Assembly: GCA_964017125.1 (NCBI GenBank)
Contig: OZ024902.1
Location: 39,149,780 to 39,213,779, forward strand
Source: Flabesymbios commensalis
Taxonomy: Eukaryota > Annelida > Polychaeta > Terebellida > Flabelligeridae
Direction of reading: 5' to 3'
Length of the DNA: 64,000 bases
Shown here: in pieces, positions 1-10,449 of the stretch
Position numbering within the stretch: the stretch's first letter is position 1
How the letters are laid out: every line of letters begins with the position of its first letter
Notes under the pieces: model-generated
What the model was told of the DNA's origin: nothing
Seen by the model: only the letters and a program-made list of their open reading frames with translations
Database searches by the model: none
Program-made: the position numbers and the translations under genes

Positions 1-58
1 ACGCTGTATCAACCTTAATCCAACACTGGTTCGCCACGTGTTTGTTTGGCTGACCGGG
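1..58. repeat. HP-B hairpin element, right half
   Basis: The right arm of an HP-B element, running into the terminal motif GTGTTTGTTTGGC. HP-B elements are about 105 bp, begin CAGCAAACAC, end in the reverse complement, and have a central GCGTCGTAGACGC-like turn. The left arm lies outside the window. Confidence 0.5.
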
Positions 59-501
59 TAATACCAGCAGAAATGCAAATACAATGCATTTCTGATGCAT
101 ACAAGTTCGAAGATTAGTGACTAATGCACATGATCGAGTTTTTTAAGTTCACATAGGCCGACAGAGGTCAATGTTGTCATCATAATATCTCCAAGGTTCT
201 GTTCATGATTGGCTGTCAAAAGGCACACTCTACACTGCTGTACATAGGTAAAACCGGACATACAGTAACTGTTAAAAGTACTGGTCAAGTAAAAAACCGC
301 GTCTACTGCTGCTGGTCTTGATGATGATGATGCGAGTCCAATATTCTCTGATTCAGTAGTTTGTCCAGGAGTAGAGAAGGTTGACGAAGGTTTTTTTCTG
401 AGGCCAGATGAGAGTTTGGGACCTTTACTTTGTCTGCCACACTGCTCCATCACTGCCAGTCACAGACAGAAATGATCACCGTAGACGACCTGAATGGTGT
501 A
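59..501. other. No recognised gene
   Basis: The only open stretch is a 110-codon minus-strand reading frame (453-121) with no motif I recognise. Nothing else is supported here. Confidence 0.4.
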
Positions 502-587
502 TCTGCTCCGAGGGGCAAAGGCAAACAGCAGTAACTGCTGACTTGAAAAGTAAGCAGTTACTGCTGTTTGTCTTCGCACTGCAGACC
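502..587. repeat. HP-A palindrome
   Basis: Near-complete palindrome. The arms carry GGCAAACAGCAGTAACTGC and its complement around a short TTGAAAA turn, with CTGC and GCAG at the outer ends. HP-A elements are 60-90 bp and contain nothing but the two arms. This is one of about 16 copies in the window. Confidence 0.8.
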
Positions 588-796
588 TGCTCCCACTGCC
601 CCATTACTCAACGTGCCCCGCTCAACCCTTTATATTACATAATCAACACTTAGCGCTGTAAAGCTCGCTCTCTCCTTGTTGTACTCTGGCACTCCAGAGT
701 TGCTGCTGGACAAGTCCTGTGTTAATCCATATCTAATATAGGCGATATGATAATCTCAGGCATCTTGTGTCCGTGCGAATGATCTTTGATTATAAG
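588..796. other. Unassigned AT-rich spacer
   Basis: I see no gene or repeat that I can name. Confidence 0.4.
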
Positions 797-845
797 GAAA
801 ATGAAATTAATCGGGCTTTAGTCCACCTTTGTGCACATACAGGCT
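797..845 (-). mobile_element. SINE tail fragment
   Basis: Matches the tail of the SINE seen whole at 25535-25729 (shared TTTGTGCACATA followed by AGGCT). Only the tail is present, in minus orientation, directly before an oppositely oriented copy. Confidence 0.55.
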
Positions 846-879
846 GAATTAGGATTATCCACTATTATGGGGAGCCTCC

Positions 880-1018
880 GTGAACCAAAAGGGTAGCGTG
901 CTCGGCCTCAGACTGCCAGGGCTAGAATTTCGAATCCTGTGTCTTGAAGACAGTGTCATCTGATTCATATCACTATCAGATTTATCTTTGTCCAGTGTAG
1001 CCCGTGTATGCATTCATA
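880..1018 (+). mobile_element. tRNA-derived SINE, plus orientation
   Basis: Begins with GAGCCTCCGTGA and runs through an A-box-like stretch (GGGTAGCGTGCTCGG) and a B-box-like stretch (ATTTCGAATCC) to a tail resembling the other copies in reverse. It is diverged and abuts a tail fragment of the same family in the opposite orientation. Confidence 0.6.
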
Positions 1019-1249
1019 TGTTAATTATTCAACAATTGCTTCGTAATTTAATATATGAATATATGCCACGAAATAGTGATACAACTGTATAGCCGACAAT
1101 TCGAAGATAAAAGCGATCACACTGGAAACATTCAACTGTCTTAAAATTAAACCATAAACGCCGTATCATGATAGTCGAAATTGTCAACTACTTACTACAA
1201 ATTGAAGTTGTCAGTTGCTTGACAGATTTGAAAGCAGAGATCCCATGAA

Positions 1250-1350
1250 GTAGGCCAGATTGAACCAGTGTTGATCTAATGTTGGTCCCCATTCTGCGAC
1301 GCTGTCTCAACATTAAACCAATATTGACTTCACGTCTTGTCTCTGCCAGG
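1250..1350. repeat. HP-B hairpin element, degraded
   Basis: The arms pair around the centre TTCTGCGACGCTGTC (AATGTTGGTC against GTCTCAACATT). The outer ends are eroded. Confidence 0.55.
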
Positions 1351-1607
1351 AAGTGCTGTCATTTTCTTCACGTATACAAGAGTTTTATAAATATTTACAC
1401 TTGTGTTGTTTGTTGCCTATCTGCATTTTATCGATTCATATAATGTGATATAATATGTAGCTTCGTTGTGTTTTCTTCTCCAGGTGCTCGTGATACGTTG
1501 TCGTCGCCGTCTGCGCGACTTGTAGCAGGACGACTGGTACTCGGAGGTACAGGCTGCTTCCAACTACTACCACCTTTATGAGAGGAATACAGCCGTGAGG
1601 TTCTATA

Positions 1608-1702
1608 GCCAGCAAACATAAGATGTTGACCCGATGTAGGTTCAATGTTGGGCCAGCGTCATAGATGCTGGACCAACTTTGAACCTACATTGGGTCAACA
1701 GG
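1608..1702. repeat. HP-B hairpin element
   Basis: Starts CCAGCAAACATA. The long arms include GTAGGTTCAATGTTGG and its near complement, with the centre GCGTCATAGATGC. The right end is shortened. Confidence 0.75.
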
Positions 1703-1970
1703 CATGATCTGTTATTCTTTCTGAATGTTTTCCAATATCAATTCATATTATATTGACCGATTACCAGTAGAGTTCTTTCGAATATTGATAATAATATTTA
1801 ACGGATGTTCAACTATACAGTATTCTGTACCCCCGATAACATCAACCTGATATTTTGTTGCCACAAAACAATAGTGGTCGTTAAAATAAAATTTGTTTTG
1901 GTATAAATAAATTACGGTGCCTCTCATTAAGATTAGAACTTTAATTTGATTCTAATATTTGTCGTCATAT

Positions 1971-2050
1971 ACTGCCACGGAAAGACAAACAGCAGTGACT
2001 GCTTACTTGAAAAGTAAACAGTTACTGCTGTTTGCCTTTGTACTCCGGTG
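1971..2050. repeat. HP-A palindrome
   Basis: ACTGCCACGG end, then arms AGACAAACAGCAGTGACTGC and the complement, turn TTGAAAA, closing TTTGCCTTTGTACTCCGG. Confidence 0.8.
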
Positions 2051-2723
2051 TTGTTAACCAAAATGTTGTTTTAAGAGAACATGTGTTCAATAGACAATAC
2101 ACGAATGACTTATTATGAAGTCTTATCTTTTTTGTTTCTGCCGCATTTAAGTCTTAATTTTTTTTTTTTTCTGCCGCATTTCATCTGTTATATGTAAAAT
2201 GATTACCATGTGTGATTACTATATTTGTCAGGTGTTGAAAAAAAGTATGTATAATTATTTTTCGTCATTTTAAAATAAAAATTGTGTTCGCAATTCAAAT
2301 GAATGAAAAAAATACAACTGCTAATTGAGCAGCTCGACGATTTAGATGTAATTATTGCCTACTGTACCTTCATTTTTTTTAAATATTGTCCAATGCTCGT
2401 ACAAAAATATTTTTCTTTTTCATTTTAATGATATTTCATAGAAGTAGGAATATGGATTTTCCTCAACAACGCTGAATGTACAATAACCTGTAAATATCAT
2501 GCATGTAAAGTATGTAGTACTCTTCCAACTGTAATATAATTATGAGAGAACTCGTTATTTACGATAGAACAATTATTTACGAATTATGAGCACATTAAAA
2601 TTCTACAATTTAAAATACGTGAAAAGTCAATATAAAGATTACGAAGCGTTGACCCAATGTTGGCATATTGCTCCACTGATGTTCACAACGTTATCCCTTA
2701 AAAGTAAAAAGTAATTGTTTTTG
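2051..2723. other. AT-rich spacer without gene
   Basis: Very AT-rich, with a direct repeat of TTTCTGCCGCATTT at about 2137 and 2171 separated by a T run. No coding signal. Confidence 0.45.
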
Positions 2724-2777
2724 CCCACACGAATTTGTGTCTCGCCGCCGCGACCTACAACTTCGTGTGGTTAAAAA
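2724..2777. repeat. Solo hairpin of the T-C/T-E type
   Basis: CCACACGAATTTGTG pairs with CACGAAGTTGTAG-like sequence around CTCGCCGCCGCGACC. This is the hairpin plan used by the TTAA elements, here with CACACGAA in place of CACTTGAA in both arms. Confidence 0.6.
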
Positions 2778-2956
2778 TGACTTACAGAATTATGTAACAT
2801 TTGAATCAAAAGCGCGGGGATAGACTTTAGATTTAGACTTTAGACTAAAGTCGATGCCGTCGCTGCTAATCTATTGAGATTATTTGCAATTTCTCCTTCA
2901 AATTTCCTACTTTGAAGGATCAATAAAAATGGCTGTGGACGTGATTAGCACTTCAG

Positions 2957-3042
2957 GGTTAAACCATCTTCCCACGCAAAGCTCCGGACGATCTGCGACC
3001 GCGGGAGAAACGGAGCCTTGTGTCTGAAGATGGGCTAAACCA
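2957..3042. repeat. Imperfect inverted repeat (family J)
   Basis: CCATCTTCCCACGCAAAGCTCC at the left pairs with the reverse of GGAGCCTTGTGTCTGAAGATGG at the right. A related inverted repeat lies at 3545-3607. Confidence 0.55.
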
Positions 3043-3544
3043 ACATTAGGTCAACATATGTTGTTGGACTAGTATCATTTGTTTGAGATTGTTAATATTG
3101 CTTGTAAATAAACTCTATATACCTCTGTATTTATGTTGGTTCTTTTATGTAAAATACTTTTTGTCTTTCATTACAAATTATTTTAACCGGTGCAAATTTG
3201 AAAATGCACTTTAAAAAATTGTGTGCGCTCTCGGACCATAAAATTGACCAAATGGCAAACTAAAATAATTATCATTGGCAATGATTTCGCAGTGAAAACA
3301 CCGTTAAAAATGAGAGTCGATTTGTATTGTAGTATGGTGAACGTTGTCAAAAGCAGCGCGGATTCTGTCGAATGATGTTTTGTGTAGGATGATTGTAATG
3401 GATTAGATATATGTTTTTATATAAGCTTGTAAACGAATGGCTACTAACTTTATCTAAGATTTTGGAACTAAAACTCGCGTTGGATACATGCCTGTATTTT
3501 TTCAGTTCGTTTTTAGAAAGATATGTTTTTAAGTGATGGTCCTA
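3043..3544. other. Spacer without gene
   Basis: AT-rich, with no reading frame or repeat that I can assign. A fragment resembling an HP-B arm (CCAACATTAGGTCAAC) lies at its left edge. Confidence 0.4.
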
Positions 3545-3607
3545 GGTATACGCATCTTCCCACTGCAAGGCTCCACTTCTACCGAGGCCTTGGAAGATGT
3601 ATATACT
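3545..3607. repeat. Imperfect inverted repeat (family J)
   Basis: GTATACGCATCTTCC and GGAAGATGTATATAC face each other across a short GC-rich turn. The CATCTTCCCAC arm is shared with the repeat at 2957-3042. Confidence 0.55.
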
Positions 3608-3633
3608 CAGTCATTAGTATTTCAAGACAATTT

Positions 3634-3963
3634 TCAGCACGCTTGTAGGAATGGGGTCCAGATTACACGATGTTGACGATGAGCCCAAGAAAGCTTTTCA
3701 ATTTCATCTTCTGTCGCACGTTCAAAAACTTTCATTTTTGATTTGATTTCAGTTTTTTGCACTGATGGAATATATGGTACTTCATCTGAAAATTTAGAAT
3801 GAGTAGTTTCAATTTTATCTACAAAGTATTTCAAGAAATTGTCACAGAGTGATTTTACTGCTGTGAATTCTGGCAGAGCAGGTGGTGGAATTCTACGCAG
3901 AATGTTATTTATTATAGTTCCATAGGCGACGCACATTGTCCGAATTGTCTGAAATGTCATCAA
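3634..3963 (-). pseudogene. LINE fragment, linker before reverse transcriptase
   Basis: A 109-codon open frame without recognised ends. Residues about 28-55 (LPEFTAVKSLCDNFLKYFVD) match the conserved linker between endonuclease and reverse transcriptase of CR1/L2-like LINEs, which typically reads LP...LA..F..FF..KI. The stretch ERATEDEIEKL followed by WTPFLQAC corresponds to the start of the reverse-transcriptase domain (S.DEV.KLI ... DP.PT.LL). No catalytic motif is present; the copy is truncated on both sides. The class assignment rests on motif recognition, and the clade is uncertain. Confidence 0.6.
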
Positions 3964-4039
3964 CTAAAAATTCGATTTTGATTTAGTCATTATTCTTTAC
4001 ACAGGTGGCACTGATCGCACTATTACACTTCTTCTTCGT

Positions 4040-4215
4040 CTTTTACCGCTTCCTCATTGCCCTTTGCTATGCTTCCTCGTTGCCGTTTAATGCCTCTTCA
4101 TTGTCCTTTAACACCCTCTCATTGCCCTTTGACAACTCCTCATTGATCATTAAAGCTTTTTCTTCGCTCTTCAACACCTCTCCGTTGCCCTTTAACGCCT
4201 TCTTGTCGCCTGATC
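4040..4215. repeat. CCTCATTGCCCTTT short tandem repeat
   Basis: Irregular 18-30-bp repeats of a CTCATTGCCCTTTRAC core. The same block recurs at 5920-6065. An 83-codon frame here is a product of the repeat. Confidence 0.65.
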
Positions 4216-4780
4216 TTTTCACCTTGAGCATGTTTAATCATTTAAAACTAACATAATTAGATTATCCAGTAAAAGGCATACTCAAACGAGGTATTATATT
4301 GCGTGCTCCAATGTGTGGCATATATGTTACAAATCATATTTAAGAAGAAATTGATTTTACAATCAAAATCTTCTAGCTTTATGTTAAAAATCATATTTTT
4401 ATTTACTTGAAATTGACCTTGAAGATGCCCTTTAATCATCAAAACAGTACCAGAATGGATTATTCAGTCAAAATTACACGCAAAAGACCTCGGAATTGAC
4501 CTCTCTACCTTGAATATGACTTTGAATGACCATAATAATACCATAAATGGATTTTCAAGTCAAAATCCTATGAAAAAGAGGCCTACGCATGTTCCTTGTT
4601 TGACTTTGAAAATTACCTTTTGATTTTGAAAAAGGAGTCATGACAATAATATCAGAAATGGATTACCCAGTAAAAATCACACGGAAATGAGGTATTACAG
4701 TTGTTCCTAGCTTCATTTGTTGATAAATCATATTAGACCTTAAAATTGATATTACATTCACAAAAATGCCTAAACTTTTC
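4216..4780. repeat. Satellite block 1 (CAGTCAAAATCAC type)
   Basis: Degenerate 100-200-bp repeats with the recurring words CCAGTCAAAATCAC, GAGGTATTACA, TTCCTAGCTTCATTTG and TGACCTTGAA. It opens with ACCTTGAGCATGTTTAATC, as does block 2 at 6066. Confidence 0.7.
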
Positions 4781-5919
4781 AAGCTCAGACTCATCGCATT
4801 TTAATTGAGCATAAAAAATACAAAAAACATTAAAAAAACATTGTATATGTAACAAAACAAGGTAAGGTCATTTTTATAAAAGCCCTAAAGCTCGAATTAC
4901 TTTGTTTGATATCTGCCTAAGTATTCAAATCGCTGTTTGGCTCCCTTGAGAAACTGGATATAAATTGTGTGTATTCAATTGTTAATGGCACTACTATTTA
5001 AACTTCCATGAAGTCATGCATAAACATAATACATATACTTGTGAATTTAATGAAATCTGTGAATCATTATTCAATTTATGTCCGAAAAATGTCGAATATC
5101 TGTTAATAGCGATAAACAATGTCAAGATAACAAAAAGAAAAAAAAACAAATAATCAAACAGTCATGACCCGGATCGCTATAGGCTCTATTTTATCGTACT
5201 CCTTGACCTCGAAAACATAGGGTTAGACACCTTATTTGTGCATCTACGACGATTAGTTTTTAAATTAAGGACATAGATACGACCTGCTATAATGGCCGCT
5301 TTGAACAGAGCTGGTGATGTGTAACCTTGAACACGCTCAGTAAACAAACTAATTATGACGTCATTATTATATTGTAAATGAACAATAAAACGTTGCACAG
5401 CGTCTCTATAATATATAAAATTCATGGACTGATATCCATTATTACGATTTTTCGCTATAATTATAACGGAAACAAAACTTAATGGTATGTGAACAAGACC
5501 TATATAAACGTAATATGATGTTTAAACGTGTCTGCGCAATAAATCATCCTACTACATCAAATTATAAAAATAACATGAAAATACATCTTCAAGATAACTT
5601 CATTACATATTTGGCGCTTCCCAAATCGATTGTACAAAGTATTTGTTTTATTAAATGTGTATCGTTAGCGTCAACACATCGATTAACTTGTAGGAACTGC
5701 ACACACAAAAGGCATATTTAGTGCGTTTTCAGGGAAAGAGGTTGTACGGTTATAATGCCGTTACCATGGCAGCGTCCCCGATTTTTTTTCACAACCATCC
5801 ATTTCCTAGTCCAGACATATTAGGCAATCAAAAAAATATGGTTGTGCTTTGTTCTACCGTGGGGAGGGGTTACTCCTATTTCTAGGCCTCTTTTAGAGAA
5901 TGGCCGCAGCACTATTAAC
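4781..5919. other. AT-rich stretch between satellite blocks
   Basis: No gene recognised. Several 70-80-codon frames on both strands have no motif and look fortuitous. There are no clear repeats. Confidence 0.4.
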
Positions 5920-6065
5920 GCCTCCTCAGTTCCCTTTAATATGCCTCCTCATTGCCCTTTGATGCTTTTTCATTGTCCATTAGCGCCTTCTCATTGAACT
6001 TTAATGCCTCCTCGTCTACCTTCACTCTTTAACACTTCTCCATTAATTGCCCTGCAATGCCTTCG
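5920..6065. repeat. CCTCATTGCCCTTT short tandem repeat, second block
   Basis: Same repeat as at 4040-4215, again immediately before the satellite words. The pair therefore looks like one duplicated composite. Confidence 0.6.
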
Positions 6066-7021
6066 AGCCGATCTCTTCACCTTGAGCATGTTTAATCATT
6101 TTAACCCAACAGAATTAGAATATCCAGTCAAAATCCAACCCAACACAAGGTATTATACGTGCTAAATTTCTAGCATATGTGTTAAAAATTATAATTAGCC
6201 TTGAGGATGACTTCAAATCACCAAAGTAATAGAAAAAGACATTTTTCACTCATAATTCCATGAAAAAAAGCTGTATTTGTTAAAAATCATATTCTCCTTT
6301 ATTTGACCTTGAGATTAAGCTTTTTTCCTTGAAATGACGTTTTATCATAAAAACAGTTTCAGAAATAGATTATTAAGTAAAAAATCACACCACACTTCTT
6401 CCTAATTTGTTTCTTAAAAATCATATTTTTACAATTTTGACCTTGGAAATGACCTTTGAACCCTGAAGATGACCTTGAATCAGCAAAATAATGCCATAAA
6501 TAAATCCCATGGAAAAGAGGTATTACACATGTTCCTAGCTTTATTTGTTAAAAATGACGGTTTTTGCTTATTTGACCTTGAAATTGACGTTTTGACATTC
6601 AAGATGATCTTGAGTTATAAAAATAATACAAAAAATGGATTGCCCAGTCAAAATAACAAGAAAACGAGGTATTACATTTGTTCCTAGCTTCATTTGTTGA
6701 AAAATGATACTTGACCTTGAAATATCAGGCGGCTATTTTGTTTTTGCCCTTTTTTGTTTTTTTAACTTGGAAATGACTTTTGACGTTGAAGATGACCTTG
6801 GATCAATAATATAATACCATAAATGGATGTTTGGGACAAAATCCAATGAAAAAGATGTATTACCTTGAGTCATAAAAATAATACAAGAAATAGATTGCGC
6901 AGTCAAAATCACATGAAAATGAGGTATTACACTTGTTCCTGGCTTCATTTGTTAAAAAAATATATTTGACCTTGCAATATCTGGCGGCCATTTTGGTTTT
7001 GCCCTTAAAAAATCCGCCCAA
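6066..7021. repeat. Satellite block 2 (CAGTCAAAATCAC type)
   Basis: Continues the repeats of block 1 through about five further degenerate units to GGCGGCCATTTTGGTTTTGC near 6983. Confidence 0.7.
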
Positions 7022-7040
7022 GGGTGCCAAAGTGGCACCC
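7022..7040. repeat. Perfect small hairpin at the satellite edge
   Basis: GGGTGCCA and TGGCACCC form an 8-bp perfect stem around AAG, just after satellite block 2. Confidence 0.6.
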
Positions 7041-7387
7041 AGCTGATTCTTGCTCAGGGCATCCCATAGTATCAGAATCAATCATAATACATCGTCCATA
7101 CCGCGAAGCACGCTTTCGTCACAATCCACCGGCCTAATAATAGTGGAGCTGATATACCTAAAGCCGTGCTAGCATTGGACAGACATTGGACAAACAGACA
7201 GAAAACGTTTATTTTACCAAATTACATGGCTCGGAGACCCTCGCTAAGATACAAATTCACCCTTTCAAGTGAGACGTGTGCCTAAATAAAAAAATGTTGA
7301 TGGGAAAAATGATCTCTTGAACTATTATTACAGAACAGGATTGCTTAAAATGATCCTTATAGACCATTTTACTATCTTAGTGATAAT
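7041..7387. other. Spacer without gene
   Basis: Contains a short direct repeat (ATTGGACAGACATTGGAC near 7175) and nothing else I can name. Confidence 0.4.
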
Positions 7388-8170
7388 TTTCTAGTATATG
7401 GACATTAACTCATAGCAGTCTGGCCGTTTTGACATAGGACGTCTGTGTGGTCTGGCCATTTTTGTGATTTTGGGACATAGTGTCTTACTTTTAATATATA
7501 TTTAGAATTATGGCATATGTATTTCCCATACACCATAGGAACACACATACAATATATATCCAGAATACACTTCATTTAAACGGCCAATGTGATGTTGCCA
7601 TGGCAACCGACAGCCATTTGAATATGCTAATTAGGTAGTCAAATTTTCGGAAATTTTGTTTAAAAATGGTATTTTTGTAATTCACGGAGATTCAGGAGTA
7701 CAACATTACATCAATTCACATAAAATATATTAAAATACATCACAAATGGTTCGAAGAAGCATTCAATAGGTCTTTATAAACAAAATAATAGGGTGAATAA
7801 GTTATTACCATGGGATTTAGCAATCTTTCTAAAAAAAATTGAGATGCATACAGGATTTCAAATTTTGAGATGCACCAAGTTTGACATTCCCAACTCATCT
7901 GGGAATAACAAAAGCCTCGTATTCATCTGAGCCTGGAGCTCGATTTTTATTTCAGAAACAGTTGTGATGCAAAAAAGTCAACTCTTTATGTTCCAGGCTA
8001 CCCATACTTGGTTCATAGTTGCGCAAGTGATGTCATTTGGTGAATGGCTAAGCTTTATTGCCAGGTCCGAGCTGGGCTCGGACCTAGACTGCAGCGTCAT
8101 AAATGCCAGGTCCGAGCTGGGCTCGGACCTAGACTGCTATGAGTTAATGATAAAATCCACCACTAGATAT
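7388..8170. mobile_element. Non-autonomous DNA element with inverted ends
   Basis: The left end has CATTAACTCATAGCAGTC (from 7401). The right end has the exact reverse complement GACTGCTATGAGTTAATG ending near 8150. Looser similarity (TCTAGT near the outer edges) extends the inverted repeat with small indels. The roughly 780-bp span has no transposase, which suggests a deletion derivative. I cannot assign the superfamily or a target-site duplication. Confidence 0.55.
8059..8137. repeat. Two tandem units, each with a 10-bp-stem palindrome
   Basis: The unit CCAGGTCCGAGCTGGGCTCG plus GACCTAGACTGC occurs twice, about 45 bp apart. Within each, AGGTCCGAGC pairs perfectly with GCTCGGACCT around TGG. 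It lies next to the right inverted end of the element at 7388-8170. Confidence 0.75.
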
Positions 8171-8283
8171 CATTAACCACCCCCTGCATATAGAATAGGG
8201 ATTGCTACAATATTAAAGCATCTATACACCTAGGCATGTGTATATATGGAATTTACTTCACTGCAAAACAGCGACAACTCACA

Positions 8284-8394
8284 TCCCAGTAAACACAAAG
8301 CATTCACTCGATGTTGTTTCAATGATGAGCCAGCGTCGAAGTCAGTGGTCCAACATTTAAACAACATTGGGTGAATGCCTCGTATTTGCTGGGA
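8284..8394. repeat. HP-B hairpin element
   Basis: Ends CCCAGTAAACACAAAGCATT and TATTTGCTGGG. The arms ATGTTGTTTCAATG and its rough complement face each other around GCGTCGAAGTC. Confidence 0.7.
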
Positions 8395-8412
8395 TGATGC
8401 CTCTACTCCAGA

Positions 8413-8452
8413 CACAAGAAGTTATGTCTCGCTACCGCGACTTCCAGTTCAT
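8413..8452. repeat. Fragment of a TTAA-element hairpin
   Basis: GTCTCGCTACCGCGAC is the apex of the T-C/T-E hairpin, with only short diverged stems on either side. Confidence 0.45.
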
Positions 8453-8739
8453 TTTGTGATGACCAAAAGAAACATTTCAAATATGTAAAAATCCTCTGTA
8501 CCTATATTCACCATTATCGCTATTATGTGTTGACCTATTCCAACTGAAATCGGATCTTGCGATGTCGTCCTGGGAAATTTTATGCTGTCCGATTTTTCAT
8601 TTTAATTTGTTGTCATTTTAATTCTGATTAACACAGGGATGTAATTTACCTATTTTTTTAGCGGCTCTCCCATTTTTTATCCCCCGCCCGCTGGGGAAGG
8701 GGGATTTTAGTCGCGTCAGGATTGCGTCCGGCGTCACAT
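8453..8739. other. Spacer without gene
   Basis: No recognised feature. It leads into the tandem array through a short GC-rich patch (CCCCCGCCCGCTGGGG). Confidence 0.4.
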
Positions 8740-9480
8740 TCTCTTGTGGGAGCAAAAACTACTGGTCATTTTTTTTAAATTTTAACATGACATTCCTAGC
8801 AACATGGGGATGTGCAAGTGATTTTTTAGAGATGCTACCAAAATTCTAATTGACCGCCAGAGGTCAACTTCAAAATGTTTTGTGGGCGCAAATACTTCAG
8901 AAATTATTCAAATTTTACAATCACATTCTCCACGATATGGAGGTGTGCAGGTGCCTTTTTCAAGGTTTTACTGAAATTCAAAATGGCCGCCACAGATCAA
9001 CTTTGATTTTTTTTTCGGGGGGGGAGGGCGCAAAAACTCATAAAAATTGCTTGGTCAATTTTTTTGATATTTTAACATTACATTCATAGCAAGATGAAGA
9101 TGTGCAAGTGATTTTTTAAAGATGCTACCAAAATTCAAAATGGCCGCCGGAGGTCAACTGTTTTTGTGGGCGCAAAAACTCTAAAACTTAAATTAATTAA
9201 ATTTTACTATCATATTTCCCACGATATGGAGTTGTACAAGAGATTTTTTTAAAGTTTTACTGAAATTCAAAATGGTCGCCAAGGATAAACTTCATATATT
9301 TTTGTGGGCGCAAAAACTGAAAAATTGAAGGCAGCAACAAATCACATTTTACAATCACATTACCCACCATCTGGAAATGTGCAGGTGATTTGACTGAAAT
9401 TTAATATGGCCACCACAAATCGACTTTAAAATATTTGTGACCGCAAAAACTCTAGACCTAATTTATGGCGGGGGATGATA
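8740..9480. repeat. 138-bp tandem satellite, about 5 units
   Basis: GTGGGCGCAAAAACT or a close variant recurs at about 8747, 8881, 9023, 9166, 9303 and 9437 (spacing 134-143 bp). Each unit also has an ACGATATGGAGxTGTxCA word and an AAAATGGCCGCC word. The units are diverged. Confidence 0.85.
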
Positions 9481-9487
9481 TAGTATT

Positions 9488-9532
9488 TCTGCCGTACAAA
9501 GACAAAAGGCAGTAACAGTTTACTTGAAAAAT
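9488..9532. repeat. HP-A half element
   Basis: One arm only (CTGCCGTACAAAGACAAAAG, then CAGTAACAGTTTACTTGAAAA). The second arm is missing. Confidence 0.6.
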
Positions 9533-9552
9533 GATCAGGTTCGGGCTAATGT

Positions 9553-9578
9553 ATAGCATAGTATTATTACTATGCTAT
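9553..9578. repeat. Perfect palindrome followed by ATT repeat
   Basis: ATAGCATAGTA and TACTATGCTAT form a perfect 11-bp stem with loop TTAT. An ATT microsatellite follows to about 9600. Confidence 0.7.
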
Positions 9579-9859
9579 TATATTATTATTATTATTATTT
9601 AGTCTTACCGGTATGATATGCTCTTCTGAACGAGCTTCTAGTTTGTAGATTGAATTACTGTACCATGCTGTGGGGGATGCGTGTCAAAACATATACAGTT
9701 TAACAATCATCATGGAGGATCTCTGGTATTTAAAAATATTCTGTGTCTAAGAGGAATTATACAAATTTTCAACAATTATTTTGATGAAATATTTCAACAT
9801 AAAAACAGTTATCTAGCCCTTCAATCACTAAGCAGAACTAAGTCGTGTCTATCTGTTTT

Positions 9860-9950
9860 ATTAACCAATTTAATCACTGTTATTGGGAATGAAATGAGTG
9901 TTTAAACATCAATATTTGCAAATGTTGGTCCCAAATTAAACAATTATTGT
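9860..9950 (-). repeat. T-E element fragment without its hairpin
   Basis: TTATTGGGAATGAAATGAG, TTTAAACATCAATATTTGC and GGTCCCAAATTAAACAA match the body of the T-E element at 49304-49539 in reverse. The hairpin end is absent. Confidence 0.5.
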
Positions 9951-10449
9951 TGGAGTAAGACAATAGTGAACTTTTTAAACTATTTATAGAGGGTAAATAA
10001 TTTAGTACATCGAAGTAATTTGCAATAGGCCCTCTTTATACATATGCAATAGTACAACGATTAAAATATGTACGAATAATAAAGGTAAAGTGTAATACAG
10101 GATATAATACAAATATAACACATGATTTAAAAATGTATACTTCAATTTACACTGCGAAACATCGTGGCTATTTAAGAGTATGTACTTGATAACTATTATT
10201 TTTTATTTTAATTTATTATTCAGGTATTGTTATGCATGGTACAAAATACCTAAAGATAATTGCAAAGAACCTACTGCCATGACACAGCTACAAGTGGTGA
10301 TGTTTCGATGTAGCACTATAAGGGTTAAAACGTATATTACAGTATCGTGATAGTCCGGGAGCCTCGAAACAACTCTTCGTGGAATCACGCTATACCACAG
10401 ATTACGTGACATTTCCCCCTTGCTCAGCTTGCAGTTTACTGTAAGTTAA
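9951..10449. other. Spacer without gene
   Basis: AT-rich. Nothing supported. Confidence 0.35.

Noticed and set aside
121-453. 110-codon minus-strand frame
   Set aside because: Reads partly protein-like (YVQQCRVCLLTANHEQ) but I could not tie it to a family or to splice sites.
4005-4256. 83-codon plus-strand frame rich in SLPFN
   Set aside because: It is the CCTCATTGCCCTTT repeat.
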